This document shows, in pieces, positions 10,164 through 18,573 of a stretch of 64,000 nt of DNA. Each line of letters opens with the position of its first letter. Within the stretch, counting starts at the first letter, position 1. Below the pieces are notes generated by a model, which made no database searches, was not told the DNA's origin, and was given only the letters and a program-made list of their open reading frames with translations. The position numbers were made by a program, and so were the translations under genes. This DNA comes from Microlunatus endophyticus. Its GTDB lineage: Bacteria; Actinomycetota; Actinomycetes; Propionibacteriales; Propionibacteriaceae. The stretch is taken from contig NZ_BMMZ01000015.1 of the NCBI RefSeq assembly GCF_014646195.1, positions 57,116 through 121,115 of the forward strand. The letters run 5' to 3'.

Positions 10164-11114
10164 TCAGGGCAGCGGCGTCTTGAGCAACTGCTCCGAAAGC
10201 TCCCACAGCCGGTCGGCCTGCTGGGGGTCGAGGGCGTACGGGGCGACTCCGCGCCGGATGCCCGGACGGACCGGCCAGGCCTCCTGGCAGTCCTCGAAGT
10301 AGCGGCCGCTGACGCCGTCCAGCAGCGGCGATGCCGCCAGCAGCACCGACGTGGCGGCGCCCTGCGGGATGTCCTTGACCGAGACGCCCGAGTCCTGTCC
10401 CGGAGTAGGGCCGGTCGGCACCGCATCCGGGTCGACGTGCTTGACCAGCCCGGTTGCGGTGATGCGGCCCGGATTGAGTGCGTTGGCCGTGATCCCGTTA
10501 TCGGACCAGCGTCGGGCGATCCCGACCGCGAAGAGGATGTTGGCGGTCTTGGACTGGCTGTAGGCGGCCCAAGGATCGTACGGATGCTGTTCGAAATTCG
10601 GGTCGTCGAAGAGCACCTCGCCGGTGATGTGGCCGACCGAGCTGACGTTGACGACCCGGGCCCCCTCGGCCGCCAGCGCGTCGTGCAGGCCCGTCGTCAC
10701 ACCGAAGTGCCCGAGATGGTTGATCGCGAACTGCGACTCCCAGCCCTCGGCCGTCCGGCGCAACGGGGTCGCCATGATCCCAGCGTTGTTGACCAGGACG
10801 TGCAGCGGTCCCCGCCAGCCGGCGACGAAGGACCGGACCGAACGGCGGTCGGCCAGCTCAAGCCCGGCGACGTCGACGTGCGGATTCGCTGTTTCCTCGC
10901 TGATCTGCCGGGCGACACCCCGTCCGACCCCGACGTTGCGCACGGCCAGAGTCACCTCCGCGCCCGCCGACGCCAGCGCTCGTGCGGTTTCGAGTCCGAT
11001 TCCGGACGTACTGCCGGTGACGATCGCCCGTCGACCGGTCAGGTCGATCCCGGCGATCACCTCGTCCGCGGTGGTCGTCGCGCCGTACGGCGTCCGGACG
11101 GGATCTGCATTCAT
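10164..11114 (-). CDS. SDR family NAD(P)-dependent oxidoreductase
   Basis: 316 residues, a classical short-chain dehydrogenase. The cofactor site TGSTSGIG lies near residue 34, the NNAGIM motif near 110, and the catalytic YSQSK lysine motif near 187, preceded by a conserved NVSS serine. It resembles the retinol-dehydrogenase/WW-domain-oxidoreductase-like SDRs (C-terminal GRYFEDCQEA). The substrate is unknown. It is divergent from a TetR gene with a duplicated operator between them, so it is probably the repressed target of that TetR. Confidence 0.87.
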   Translation of the reverse strand: MNADPVRTPYGATTTADEVIAGIDLTGRRAIVTGSTSGIGLETARALASAGAEVTLAVRNVGVGRGVARQISEETANPHVDVAGLELADRRSVRSFVAGWRGPLHVLVNNAGIMATPLRRTAEGWESQFAINHLGHFGVTTGLHDALAAEGARVVNVSSVGHITGEVLFDDPNFEQHPYDPWAAYSQSKTANILFAVGIARRWSDNGITANALNPGRITATGLVKHVDPDAVPTGPTPGQDSGVSVKDIPQGAATSVLLAASPLLDGVSGRYFEDCQEAWPVRPGIRRGVAPYALDPQQADRLWELSEQLLKTPLP

Positions 11115-11151
11115 ACCTACTGCCTCGTTCCGTGCTGGGCTCCGGGTAGAG

Positions 11152-11201
11152 TTTAAACGGAGCCGGATCCGGATATTAGCTTAACCGGAGTCGGGTCCGG
11201 A
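11152..11201. promoter_or_regulatory. Two direct-repeat palindromic operators in the SDR/TetR divergent promoter
   Basis: Two 22-bp near-identical sites (11152-11173 and 11180-11201, period 28 bp) share a TTAAC/TTAAA start and an inverted CGGA-N6-TCCG core. A TATTAG -10-like hexamer (11174-11179) lies between them. The position between a TetR gene and its divergent oxidoreductase suggests the TetR binding sites; binding itself is inferred. Confidence 0.55.
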
Positions 11202-11240
11202 AAACAACGGGAGCGCGTGAACGAGGAGGGTCGACCAGCA

Positions 11241-11849
11241 ATGTCGCCAACCACTGCCTCGTCCGGCGACCGGCAACGCCGGCCGCGGGCCGACGGACTG
11301 CAGAACCGGGAGCGGCTGATCGCCGTCGCTGCCGCTACTTTCTCCCGTGACGGCGCCCAGGTGTCACTGAAGTCCATCGCTCACCAGGCCGGGGTCGGCA
11401 TCGGCACCCTCTACCGGCATTTCCCGACCCGCGAGGCACTGGTCGATGCGGTCTACCGCGCCGAGACGGACCGGCTGTGCGCCGCCGCACCGGAGTTGCT
11501 GACCCGGATGGGCCCGGTCGAAGCGCTCCGGGCGTGGGGGCTGCGGTTCCTGGACTATCTGAATACGAAGGAAGGCATGGCGCAGGTGCTGCACAGCATC
11601 CTCACCGATCACGAGGACCTGAAACTGCAGACCAGGACGCGGATCGCGGCCGCGACCAGACAGCTGCTCCTGGCAGGGCAGCAAGCCGGCGAGCTCCGGG
11701 CCGACCTCGATCCGGCCGATGTCTCGCTGGCGCTGGCCGGCTTCGCCCTCATCCTGGAGCGACGCCCGGACGCCCCGGACGAAGCCAACCGGCTGCTCGA
11801 CCTGCTCCTGCAGGGGATCGGCGTCCCTCAGGTGGCCGGCGGCAGGTAG
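11241..11849 (+). CDS. TetR/AcrR family transcriptional regulator
   Basis: 202 residues from the ATG at 11241, preferred over the in-frame GTG at 11217 because GGAGGG lies 10 nt before it. The N-terminal helix-turn-helix is clear (NRERLIAVAAATFSRDG ... GVGIGTLYRHFPTREALVDAVY). The C-terminal ligand-binding domain matches the SCO4008-type C-terminal region found in many actinobacterial repressors. It is divergent from the SDR at 10164-11114 and probably represses it and itself through the duplicated operator. The inducer is unknown. Confidence 0.87.
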   Translation: MSPTTASSGDRQRRPRADGLQNRERLIAVAAATFSRDGAQVSLKSIAHQAGVGIGTLYRHFPTREALVDAVYRAETDRLCAAAPELLTRMGPVEALRAWGLRFLDYLNTKEGMAQVLHSILTDHEDLKLQTRTRIAAATRQLLLAGQQAGELRADLDPADVSLALAGFALILERRPDAPDEANRLLDLLLQGIGVPQVAGGR

Positions 11850-12943
11850 CCGACGTCGGTCCAGACGATGCTCTGCTTGCCGAAGGAACCGTAGTTGGCC
11901 AGCGTCGTGCGGGCCGCCGTGATCTGCGGCTTGCCGGGCGGCACGTCGCCTTCGCGGATCTCGCAGCCGGCCAGAGCGTCGACGTCCTTGATCGCGCCCG
12001 AATCCGAACCCAGGTCGTAGGCGTCGATCTGATGATCACGCAGGGCGGCGAACCGGTCGTCGGTGGCGATCACTCGGAAGGTCAGCTGGGACAGCTTCGG
12101 CTTGTCGGCCCACCACTGCGGATTGGGCGTCTCGATCAGCACGCCGTCGTCGCGGCTGACGGCGCTCACCTCGAACGGCCCGGCCAGCCAGTCGTGGATC
12201 TTGGTCAGCGATGTCCAGCCCTCGTTGAAGGTCGCGGGATCGCTGTCGGACTCCTTGGGCAACAGCACCTCGAAGGTGGACGGCCAGTCGGCGTACGAGC
12301 CCTTGTAGGTGACGATGACCTGACTCGGCCCGTTGCCCTGTCTGACCTGCGACACCTGGGAGAACTTGCTGGTCGCGTTGCACTTGAAGCTGACGTTCTG
12401 CCCGTTGCAGGCATGCCATTCGGCGATGAAGTCGTCGGCGCTCATGGCCCGGCCGCTGTTCCACACGGCGTTGGGACTGAGTGTGTACGTGACCACCTGG
12501 GGATTGCCACCGCTGGCGTCGACACCGGCCAGGTAATCCGGATTGGGTGAGGGATTACCGTCGGAGTCGTAGTTGAACAGCTGCGGCAGCATCGGCCCCA
12601 TCATCAATGCGACGCCGGCATCACCGTCCGAGTCGTCCGAGCCGTCCGAGCCGTCCGAGTCGTCTGAGTTGTCCGAACTGTCCGAGTAGAGAGGATTCCA
12701 CTGGTGCCCGATCGCGTCGACCGGCAGTCGCAACTCGCCGCCGTCGGCCAGCATGGTCCGCGGCTGCGGATTGACGGCCGATGCCGGCTCAACCGAGGCC
12801 GTCGGCGGGGTGCTCGGGAGGTTGGTCCCGCCACCCGTACACGCGGACAGTGCGACCGGCGCGAGACAGCACAGCGCGGTCAGCACCAGGGCGGTCCGCA
12901 GGCGTCGCGGCAACCCGGACAGACGTCGTACGAGCGCAGGCAC
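11828..12943 (-). CDS. Family 5 extracellular solute-binding lipoprotein, short version
   Basis: 371 residues from GTG 12943, which follows an AGGAAGGAAG Shine-Dalgarno. The protein has a lipoprotein signal (Arg-rich n-region, hydrophobic core, LSAC lipobox with Cys about residue 38), then a Ser/Asp tract encoded by seven 9-bp repeats. The N-terminal part of an SBP_bac_5 domain follows (GGELRLPVDAIGHQWNPLYSD ... VVTYTLSPNAVWNSGRAMSADDFIAEW). Family members are usually 500-600 residues, so the C-terminal lobe seems absent; it may be a truncated or specialised lipoprotein. It would be membrane-anchored outside the cell. The gene starts 47 bp after the mannosyltransferase stop. Its tail overlaps the convergent TetR gene by 22 bp. 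Confidence 0.75.
   Translation of the reverse strand: MPALVRRLSGLPRRLRTALVLTALCCLAPVALSACTGGGTNLPSTPPTASVEPASAVNPQPRTMLADGGELRLPVDAIGHQWNPLYSDSSDNSDDSDGSDGSDDSDGDAGVALMMGPMLPQLFNYDSDGNPSPNPDYLAGVDASGGNPQVVTYTLSPNAVWNSGRAMSADDFIAEWHACNGQNVSFKCNATSKFSQVSQVRQGNGPSQVIVTYKGSYADWPSTFEVLLPKESDSDPATFNEGWTSLTKIHDWLAGPFEVSAVSRDDGVLIETPNPQWWADKPKLSQLTFRVIATDDRFAALRDHQIDAYDLGSDSGAIKDVDALAGCEIREGDVPPGKPQITAARTTLANYGSFGKQSIVWTDVGYLPPAT
12626..12688 (-). repeat. Seven 9-bp tandem repeats coding a Ser/Asp tract
   Basis: Seven copies of a 9-bp unit (plus-strand form GTCCGAGTC with small changes) run without gaps inside the lipoprotein gene. They encode an S-D-G/S-D low-complexity tract between the lipobox and the binding domain, and would allow in-frame length variation. 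Confidence 0.85.
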
Positions 12944-12990
12944 AGCCTTCCTTCCTGGCGCCGGGTTGGCTACCGACCCAGCATTCTCGC

Positions 12991-14652
12991 TCAGATCCAG
13001 CCCTTGAACCACATCCTGGCCAGCCACTGCGAGTAGGGCAGCACCTTGTCGGTCAGGATCGGATAGATGTAGGCGAAATTCAGCACGACCAGTGCGACGA
13101 AGGCGCCGGCCACGATCCCACCGATCATCCTGGACCGGCGCGCCGCCGGATTCCGGGGGAACCGGCCGATCAACAGGCCCAGGCACAACGCGACCGCCAT
13201 TACCGAGAACGGGATGATCGCGATCGCGTAGAAGTAGAAAAGCGGTCGTGCGGTGTACTGGAACCAGGGCAGCCAGGCGCTGAGCACGCCGACCACCGGG
13301 ATGCCGAAGCGCCAGTCCCGGCCACCGACCCAGAGCAGCAATGCGATCACCAGTGCCACGATCGCGCCCCACCACAGCACCGGCGTACCCATCCCGCTGA
13401 CCACGCTCAGGCACTTCTCGCCGCCGGCCGGGCAACCGCCGGTGCCGGGCTGGATGTTGTTGACGGCATCGATTCCGATGGTCCGCGCGATCACCAGCCA
13501 GCCGCCGGGGTTGGCGTTGTAGACGTGGGTCTGGTGGTCGATGTAGGAGCCGGTGTGGAAGGCGTAGATGTCCTGCTGGTAGTGCACCCAGGCTGCGAAC
13601 GCCCTGCCGAAGATCCTGGCGATCCCGGTCTTCGGGCCGTCGGCGTCCCACTGCCGGTCGTAGCCGCCGGCGGTGGCGAACCAGCTCGACCAGGTCAACG
13701 CATACACGATCAGGCTGACGACCACGATCGAGATGAATTTGGCCACGCCGTCGCGGATCAGCGACAGTCCGGAGCGGAGACCGCCGCCGGCCAGTTTCCG
13801 GGCACCGAAGTCCCAGGACAGGCTGAGCAGACAGAACGCTGCCATCACATAGAGCGCGTCCCACTTGCTGCCGAGCGCCAGTCCGAACATCAGCCCGGCC
13901 AGCAGCTGCCACGGTCGGACCAGCAGCAGCGGACCATACGATCCGGCCAGGTCCTTGGTGCCCGAGCGTTCGATGTGGTCGGCCAGTCGATTGCGGAACC
14001 AGTCGCGGTCCGCGGCCAGGCAGGCGACCGCCGCGACCACGAAGAACGCCAGGAAGATGTCCAGCAGGGCGATCCGCGACATCACGAACGCCAGGCCGTC
14101 GACGGTCAGCAGCACTCCCGCCAGTCCGCCGATCAGGGTCGAGCGGCTGACCCGCCGGACCAGTCGGATGGTCATGAAGACCAGCAGCGTCCCGAACACC
14201 AGCGGAGCGACCCGCCAGCCGACCGGATCGAAGCCGAAGATCAGTTCACCGATCCCGATCAGCAGCTTGCCGACCGGCGGATGCACGATGAATTCGGCGC
14301 TGATCTGCGGCACTGGGATGCCGCCGTTGCGCAGGATGGTGTTGGCATTGTCGGCCCAGTTGCGCTCGTAGCCGAAGTGGATCAGTGACCAGGCGTCCTT
14401 GGCGTAGTAGGTCTCATCGAAGACGATGTAGCCGGGACGGCCGATGTTGATCAGCCGGATCACAAAGGCGATCGCCGTGATCACCAGGGTCGTGACCCAG
14501 CCGATCAGCCGGTCGGACGGCATCGCCGAGCGCAGCCGCTGGACCGTCGTCGGCTGCGGTCCCGGCAGGTCGGGCAGTGCGGCGACCGGCGTCGCAGCGG
14601 TCGGGAAACCCGGGGTCTCGGGGTCTCTTGTCCGGGTCGCCTGGTCGGTCAC
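12991..14652 (-). CDS. Dolichyl-phosphate-mannose-protein mannosyltransferase (GT39, PMT)
   Basis: 553 residues from GTG 14652. It is a polytopic membrane protein with the PMT signature IVFDETYYAKDAW near residue 75 (the Asp-Glu pair is catalytic in the family), an FIVHPPVGKLLIGIG motif, and many hydrophobic helices to the C-terminus. Actinobacterial PMTs transfer mannose from a polyprenyl-phosphate donor to Ser/Thr of secreted proteins at the membrane. Divergent rsmI next to it is the same arrangement as in mycobacteria (Rv1002c/Rv1003). A solute-binding lipoprotein gene follows in the same direction and could be a substrate, given its Ser-rich tract; that is a guess. Confidence 0.92.
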   Translation of the reverse strand: MTDQATRTRDPETPGFPTAATPVAALPDLPGPQPTTVQRLRSAMPSDRLIGWVTTLVITAIAFVIRLINIGRPGYIVFDETYYAKDAWSLIHFGYERNWADNANTILRNGGIPVPQISAEFIVHPPVGKLLIGIGELIFGFDPVGWRVAPLVFGTLLVFMTIRLVRRVSRSTLIGGLAGVLLTVDGLAFVMSRIALLDIFLAFFVVAAVACLAADRDWFRNRLADHIERSGTKDLAGSYGPLLLVRPWQLLAGLMFGLALGSKWDALYVMAAFCLLSLSWDFGARKLAGGGLRSGLSLIRDGVAKFISIVVVSLIVYALTWSSWFATAGGYDRQWDADGPKTGIARIFGRAFAAWVHYQQDIYAFHTGSYIDHQTHVYNANPGGWLVIARTIGIDAVNNIQPGTGGCPAGGEKCLSVVSGMGTPVLWWGAIVALVIALLLWVGGRDWRFGIPVVGVLSAWLPWFQYTARPLFYFYAIAIIPFSVMAVALCLGLLIGRFPRNPAARRSRMIGGIVAGAFVALVVLNFAYIYPILTDKVLPYSQWLARMWFKGWI

Positions 14653-14709
14653 CCGCGCAATATTAGGTGGCCGGGAGGATCGCCTCTCAGGTTGTGCGAC
14701 GCTGTCGTG

Positions 14710-15567
14710 GTGACAGTCCAGGATCCTGCGGCCGGAGTGATCGTGCTGGCAGCGACCCCGATCGGCGACGTCCGCGACGCGAGTCCGCGGCTGGTCGAGG
14801 AGTTCGGGGCTGCCGATCTGATCGCCGCCGAGGACACCCGGCGACTGCAGCGGCTGCTGGAACGGCTGGGCGTCACCATCACAGCGCGAGTGGTGTCCTA
14901 TTTCGAGGGCAACGAAGCGGCCCGGACCGGTCAGTTGCTCGAGGCCGCAGACGGCGGCGCGCGGGTGCTGCTGGTCACCGATGCGGGCATGCCCTCGGTG
15001 TCGGATCCCGGTTATCGGCTGGTTGCCGCCGCGGTCGAGGCCGGTGTCCGGGTCACCGCCGTGCCCGGCCCGTCGGCGGTGCTCACCGCGCTGGCCGTCT
15101 CGGGGCTGCCGGTCGACCGGTTCTGCTTCGAGGGTTTCCTGCCCCGCAAACCGGGCGAGCGGCGTCGCCGGCTGGCCGAGCTCGCCACCGAACCGCGCAC
15201 GCTGGTGTTCTTCGAGGCACCGCACCGCACAGCCGCCATGCTCGCCGATCTGGCCGATGCGTTCGGGGCCGTACGCCCGAGTGCGGTCTGCCGGGAGCTG
15301 ACCAAGACCTATGAGGAGGTACGCCGCGGCGGCCTGTCCGAGCTGGCCGCTTGGGCCGAGGAGGGCGTACGAGGTGAGGTGACGATCGTCGTCTCGGGTG
15401 CGACGCCCGGCGCCGGCGAGGAGGACGAAGGCGCGGCCGTGGCTGAGGTCGGCGAGCTCGTCGCCGGCGGGATGAAACTCAAACCGGCGGTCGCCGCCGT
15501 GGCCGAGCGCCGCGGCCTGGCCAAGAACGCGCTCTACCAGGCGGCCCTGGACGATCGCCGTGCCTGA
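14710..15567 (+). CDS. rsmI: 16S rRNA (cytidine(1402)-2'-O)-methyltransferase
   Basis: 285 residues from GTG 14710; GTG 14707 and TTG 14692 are also in frame and no Shine-Dalgarno decides between them. The tetrapyrrole-methylase fold is clear: VIVLAATPIGDVRDASPR at the start, AAEDTRRLQRLL, LLVTDAGMPSVSDPGYRLV, VTAVPGPSAVLTAL, FEGFLPRK and a CRELTKTYEEV motif. RsmI uses SAM to methylate the ribose of C1402 in 16S rRNA. It lies between divergent PMT and downstream tatD, a conserved actinobacterial order. Confidence 0.93.
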   Translation: MTVQDPAAGVIVLAATPIGDVRDASPRLVEEFGAADLIAAEDTRRLQRLLERLGVTITARVVSYFEGNEAARTGQLLEAADGGARVLLVTDAGMPSVSDPGYRLVAAAVEAGVRVTAVPGPSAVLTALAVSGLPVDRFCFEGFLPRKPGERRRRLAELATEPRTLVFFEAPHRTAAMLADLADAFGAVRPSAVCRELTKTYEEVRRGGLSELAAWAEEGVRGEVTIVVSGATPGAGEEDEGAAVAEVGELVAGGMKLKPAVAAVAERRGLAKNALYQAALDDRRA

Positions 15568-15602
15568 GCTCGGCGCCTGATCCGCGTCCCTAAGCTGTCC
15601 GG

Positions 15603-16586
15603 GTGAGTGAAGCAGCACGCGAGCCGGGCAACGAGTTGCAGGCCCGGGAACGCCGGGCGGCGACCAATGAACAAGGGCAGCGGCGCAACCTCCAGCGACC
15701 GCCGCTGCCGGAGCCGTTGCCCGCACCGGTGACCGACACCCATTGCCACCTCGACGTCGCCGACGGACGTACGGAGTTGTCACCCGGTGAGGCGATCGAA
15801 TTCGCCGCCCGGGTCGGCATCGACCGGATCGTCCAGGTCGGCTGCGATGTCGAAGGTTCCCGGTGGGCTGTTCAGGCGGCGCATCGCTGGCCGAGTGTGG
15901 TTGCGAGTGTCGCGATCCATCCCAACGACGCCGCACGGCTGGTCGCCGATCACGGTCGTGATGATCTTGATCGGGCGCTGGCGGAGATCGAGCGGATGGC
16001 CGCCGATGACCAGGTCCGAGGGGTGGGCGAGACCGGACTGGACTACTTCCGCACCCGCGAGCCCGAGGGACAGGCGATCCAGCGGGAGGCATTCGCCGCA
16101 CATATCGCGCTCGCCAAGGCGTACGACCGCACCCTGGTGATCCATGATCGCGACGCGCACGCCGACGTGCTCGACGTGCTGGACGCCGAGGGCACACCGG
16201 ATCGTACGGTCTTCCACGCATTCTCCGGCGATGCGGAATTCGCGCGCGCCTGTCTGGACCGCGGCGCCTATCTGTCCTTCGGCGGCGCCGTCACCTTCAA
16301 GAACGCCGCCACCCTGCGGGAGGCGCTCGCGGCGACCCCGCTGGACCGGATCGTCACCGAGACCGACGCGCCCTATCTGACGCCGGAGCCCTACCGCGGC
16401 CGGCCGAACGCGTCCTACCTGATCCCGCACACGGCGCGGCTGATCGCCGAGGTACTTGGGGGCGATCTGGAGGCGGTCTGCCGGGCTCTGGGCGAGAACG
16501 CCTCGGCCGCGTTCGGCGGCGCGTGGCCGACCGAGAGTGGGCCGACCGAGAATGGGCCGACCGAGAGTGGGGATGGAGAGCAGTAG
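15603..16586 (+). CDS. tatD: TatD family metal-dependent hydrolase
   Basis: 327 residues. The family's metal-binding start motif VTDTHCHLDVA lies near residue 42, followed by GETGLDYF (metal-binding Glu), a VIHDRDAH segment and a C-terminal ETDAPYLTPEP. TatD proteins are Mg-dependent 3'-5' DNases or deacylases. The roughly 40-residue N-terminal extension is poorly conserved. The C-terminus ends in three in-frame 15-bp repeats (P-T-E-S/N-G). The stop abuts the ATG of the nitroreductase gene, so the two are likely translated from one message. Confidence 0.92.
   Translation: MSEAAREPGNELQARERRAATNEQGQRRNLQRPPLPEPLPAPVTDTHCHLDVADGRTELSPGEAIEFAARVGIDRIVQVGCDVEGSRWAVQAAHRWPSVVASVAIHPNDAARLVADHGRDDLDRALAEIERMAADDQVRGVGETGLDYFRTREPEGQAIQREAFAAHIALAKAYDRTLVIHDRDAHADVLDVLDAEGTPDRTVFHAFSGDAEFARACLDRGAYLSFGGAVTFKNAATLREALAATPLDRIVTETDAPYLTPEPYRGRPNASYLIPHTARLIAEVLGGDLEAVCRALGENASAAFGGAWPTESGPTENGPTESGDGEQ
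16525..16569 (+). repeat. Three 15-bp tandem repeats at the 3' end of tatD
   Basis: Unit GGCCGACCGAGAGTG occurs three times in a row, the middle copy with one change. It encodes repeated P-T-E-S/N-G pentapeptides at the TatD C-terminus. The unit length is a multiple of three, so the frame is kept. Confidence 0.9.
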
Positions 16587-17261
16587 ATGGAATTCTCCGA
16601 AGTCGTCCGGCGTCGACGGATGGTCCGCGCCTACGACCCCGACCGTCCGCTGCCCGGCGGTCTGCTGGACCGACTGGTCGACGTCGCGCTGCGGGCGCCG
16701 ACCGCCGGCTTCACCCAGGGGGTGTCCTTCCTGATCCTCGAGGACGCCGCGGATCGGGAGCGGTTCTGGTCGGCGACCACCTCGGACCCGACCACCTCGG
16801 ACCCGACGACAGCAGCGGCGAAGCCGGACAGTTGGCTGCGGGGGATGCGGACGGCGCCCGGGCTGATCCTGGTGCTTGCTTCGGCCGATGCCTACCTCGA
16901 TCGGTATGCGCTGGCCGACAAGGGCTGGACCGACCGGTCGACCGAGCCGTGGACGGCGCCGTACTGGTACGTCGACGCCGGGATGGCCGGGATGGCGATC
17001 CTGTACGCGACCGTGGACGCCGACCCCGACGGGCGGCTGGGGGCCTGCTTCTTCGGCGTACCGGCTGACCGTGTTGACCGGACCAAACAGGCCTTCGCCG
17101 TCCCGGGCGGCCAGGACATCGTCGGCGTCGTCAGCGTCGGCTACCGGGCCGAGGGTGAGCGGCAGTCCGGGTCGCCGCGCACCCGTCGGCGTAGGTCACG
17201 GGAAAGTCTCGTCCACCACGGTCAGTGGCAGCCGGGGGACGGCCCGCCAGCCAAAGGCTGA
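16587..17261 (+). CDS. Nitroreductase family protein
   Basis: 224 residues. The start MEFSEVVRRRRMVRAYDPDRPLP and VALRAPTAGFTQGVSFLIL are typical FMN-binding nitroreductase segments, and GMAGMAILYATVDADPDG matches the conserved helix region. The family reduces flavins, quinones or nitro compounds with NAD(P)H. It sits between tatD and rpfB, an insertion relative to the mycobacterial order. Two 15-bp tandem repeats (16776-16805) encode TTSDP pentapeptides in a loop. The start is directly after the tatD stop. Confidence 0.85.
   Translation: MEFSEVVRRRRMVRAYDPDRPLPGGLLDRLVDVALRAPTAGFTQGVSFLILEDAADRERFWSATTSDPTTSDPTTAAAKPDSWLRGMRTAPGLILVLASADAYLDRYALADKGWTDRSTEPWTAPYWYVDAGMAGMAILYATVDADPDGRLGACFFGVPADRVDRTKQAFAVPGGQDIVGVVSVGYRAEGERQSGSPRTRRRRSRESLVHHGQWQPGDGPPAKG
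16776..16805 (+). repeat. Two 15-bp tandem repeats inside the nitroreductase gene
   Basis: The 15-bp unit ACCACCTCGGACCCG occurs twice in direct succession and adds a TTSDP pentapeptide in frame. It lies about 200 bp from the unrelated 15-bp repeat array in tatD. Confidence 0.8.
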
Positions 17262-17391
17262 CCCAGCTTTTGCTGAAGTCTGTGACTCCAGAGGCAGATG
17301 TGGCGCAAGGGTTCGCGCCGGGGTGGCGATCTGTCCGAGGTCGCCGTTATAGTTCCGTGACGTTGCAGACGCCTAATCGTTATGGAGAGAC

Positions 17392-18573
17392 GTGCGCAAG
17401 ATCATCCCTGTCGTGGTCGCCGGTGCGGTGGCCGTGGTCGCTTCCGGAGGAACATTCGCCTATGCCAGCGCTGACAAGCAGGTGGAGCTCTCCGTCGACG
17501 GCCAGCAGCAGAGTGTCCAGACGTTCTCCCGGACCGTCGGCGACCTGCTCGACTCCCGCGGCATAAAGCTCGGCCCGCACGACCAGGTTGCGCCGGCTGC
17601 CGACAGCAAGCTCTCCGAGGGATCGGCGATCGCGGTGCGGTACGGCCGCCAGGTCACGGTCAATCTCGATGGTCAGAAGAAGACCTTCTGGACCACCGCC
17701 CGCTCGGTCTCGGATGCGATGACGGTCGCCGGCGTCGACGCCGACGGCGCGAAGCTGTCGACCAGCAGGAGTGAGGGGATCGGCCGCAAAGGCCTGACCT
17801 TCACGGTGGACACACCCAAGACGATCACCTTCAGTGTTGCCGGCAAGAAGAAGACGATCACCACCACGGCGGCCACCGTCGGCCAGGCCCTGGATGCCGC
17901 CGACATCAAGCTCGGTGCCGACGACAAGATCTCGGCCCAGCTGGACGATGCACTGGACGAGTCCAAGACGATCACGGTCACCACCTACGCGACCAAGACG
18001 ATCACCAAGACCAATGCGGTCGACTTCGACACCAGCTACCAGAAGACCAAGAAGCTGGAGCGCGGAGAGTCCAAGACGAAGGTCGACGGGGCCAAGGGCG
18101 AGCGGACCAAGACCTACGAGATCACCCTGGTCAACGGCAAGCGCGAGGGCCATCCCAAGCTCGTCTCCACCAAGATCACCAAGAAGCCGGTGACCCAGGT
18201 CGTGCTGCAGGGCACCAAGAAGCCCAAGACCGATTCCAGCGACTCGTCGGGCGGCTCGGACTCGTCGGGCTCGTCGAGCAGCTCTGGTGGTTCGAGCAGC
18301 TCCGGCGGTTCGGGCGGCAAGGCCAAGTCGGTTGCCTCCGGCAGCGTCTGGGACCGGATCGCCCAGTGTGAGTCCGGCGGCAACTGGCACATCAACACCG
18401 GCAACGGCTTCTACGGCGGCCTGCAGTTCACGCTGTCGACCTGGCACGCCTACGGCGGCTCCGGGATGCCGAACAACGCCAGCCGCGAGGAGCAGATCGC
18501 GGTCGCCGAGAAGGTCCAGGCGGCCCAGGGCTGGGGTGCCTGGCCGGTCTGCAGTGGCAAGGCCGGCGTCTGA
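17392..18573 (+). CDS. rpfB: Resuscitation-promoting factor RpfB-like transglycosylase
   Basis: 393 residues from GTG 17392 with a GGAGAG site before it. An N-terminal signal or anchor segment is followed by three DUF348 repeats (blocks such as KQVELSVDGQQQSVQTF, RQVTVNLDGQKKTFWTT and KTITFSVAGKKKTITTT), a G5 domain (YEITLVNGKREGHPKLVSTKI), a Ser/Gly linker, and a C-terminal transglycosylase-like domain starting SVWDRIAQCESGGNWHINTGNGFYGGLQF with the catalytic Glu in QCESGGNW. RpfB proteins cleave peptidoglycan outside the cell and stimulate regrowth of dormant cells. The tatD-rpfB-rsmA-ispE order matches mycobacteria. The stop codon appears to overlap the rsmA start. Confidence 0.93.
   Translation: MRKIIPVVVAGAVAVVASGGTFAYASADKQVELSVDGQQQSVQTFSRTVGDLLDSRGIKLGPHDQVAPAADSKLSEGSAIAVRYGRQVTVNLDGQKKTFWTTARSVSDAMTVAGVDADGAKLSTSRSEGIGRKGLTFTVDTPKTITFSVAGKKKTITTTAATVGQALDAADIKLGADDKISAQLDDALDESKTITVTTYATKTITKTNAVDFDTSYQKTKKLERGESKTKVDGAKGERTKTYEITLVNGKREGHPKLVSTKITKKPVTQVVLQGTKKPKTDSSDSSGGSDSSGSSSSSGGSSSSGGSGGKAKSVASGSVWDRIAQCESGGNWHINTGNGFYGGLQFTLSTWHAYGGSGMPNNASREEQIAVAEKVQAAQGWGAWPVCSGKAGV

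Noticed and set aside
14653..16221. Upstream extension of the mannosyltransferase frame by about 520 codons
   Set aside because: It runs antisense through rsmI and tatD; protein sense starts only at GTG 14652.
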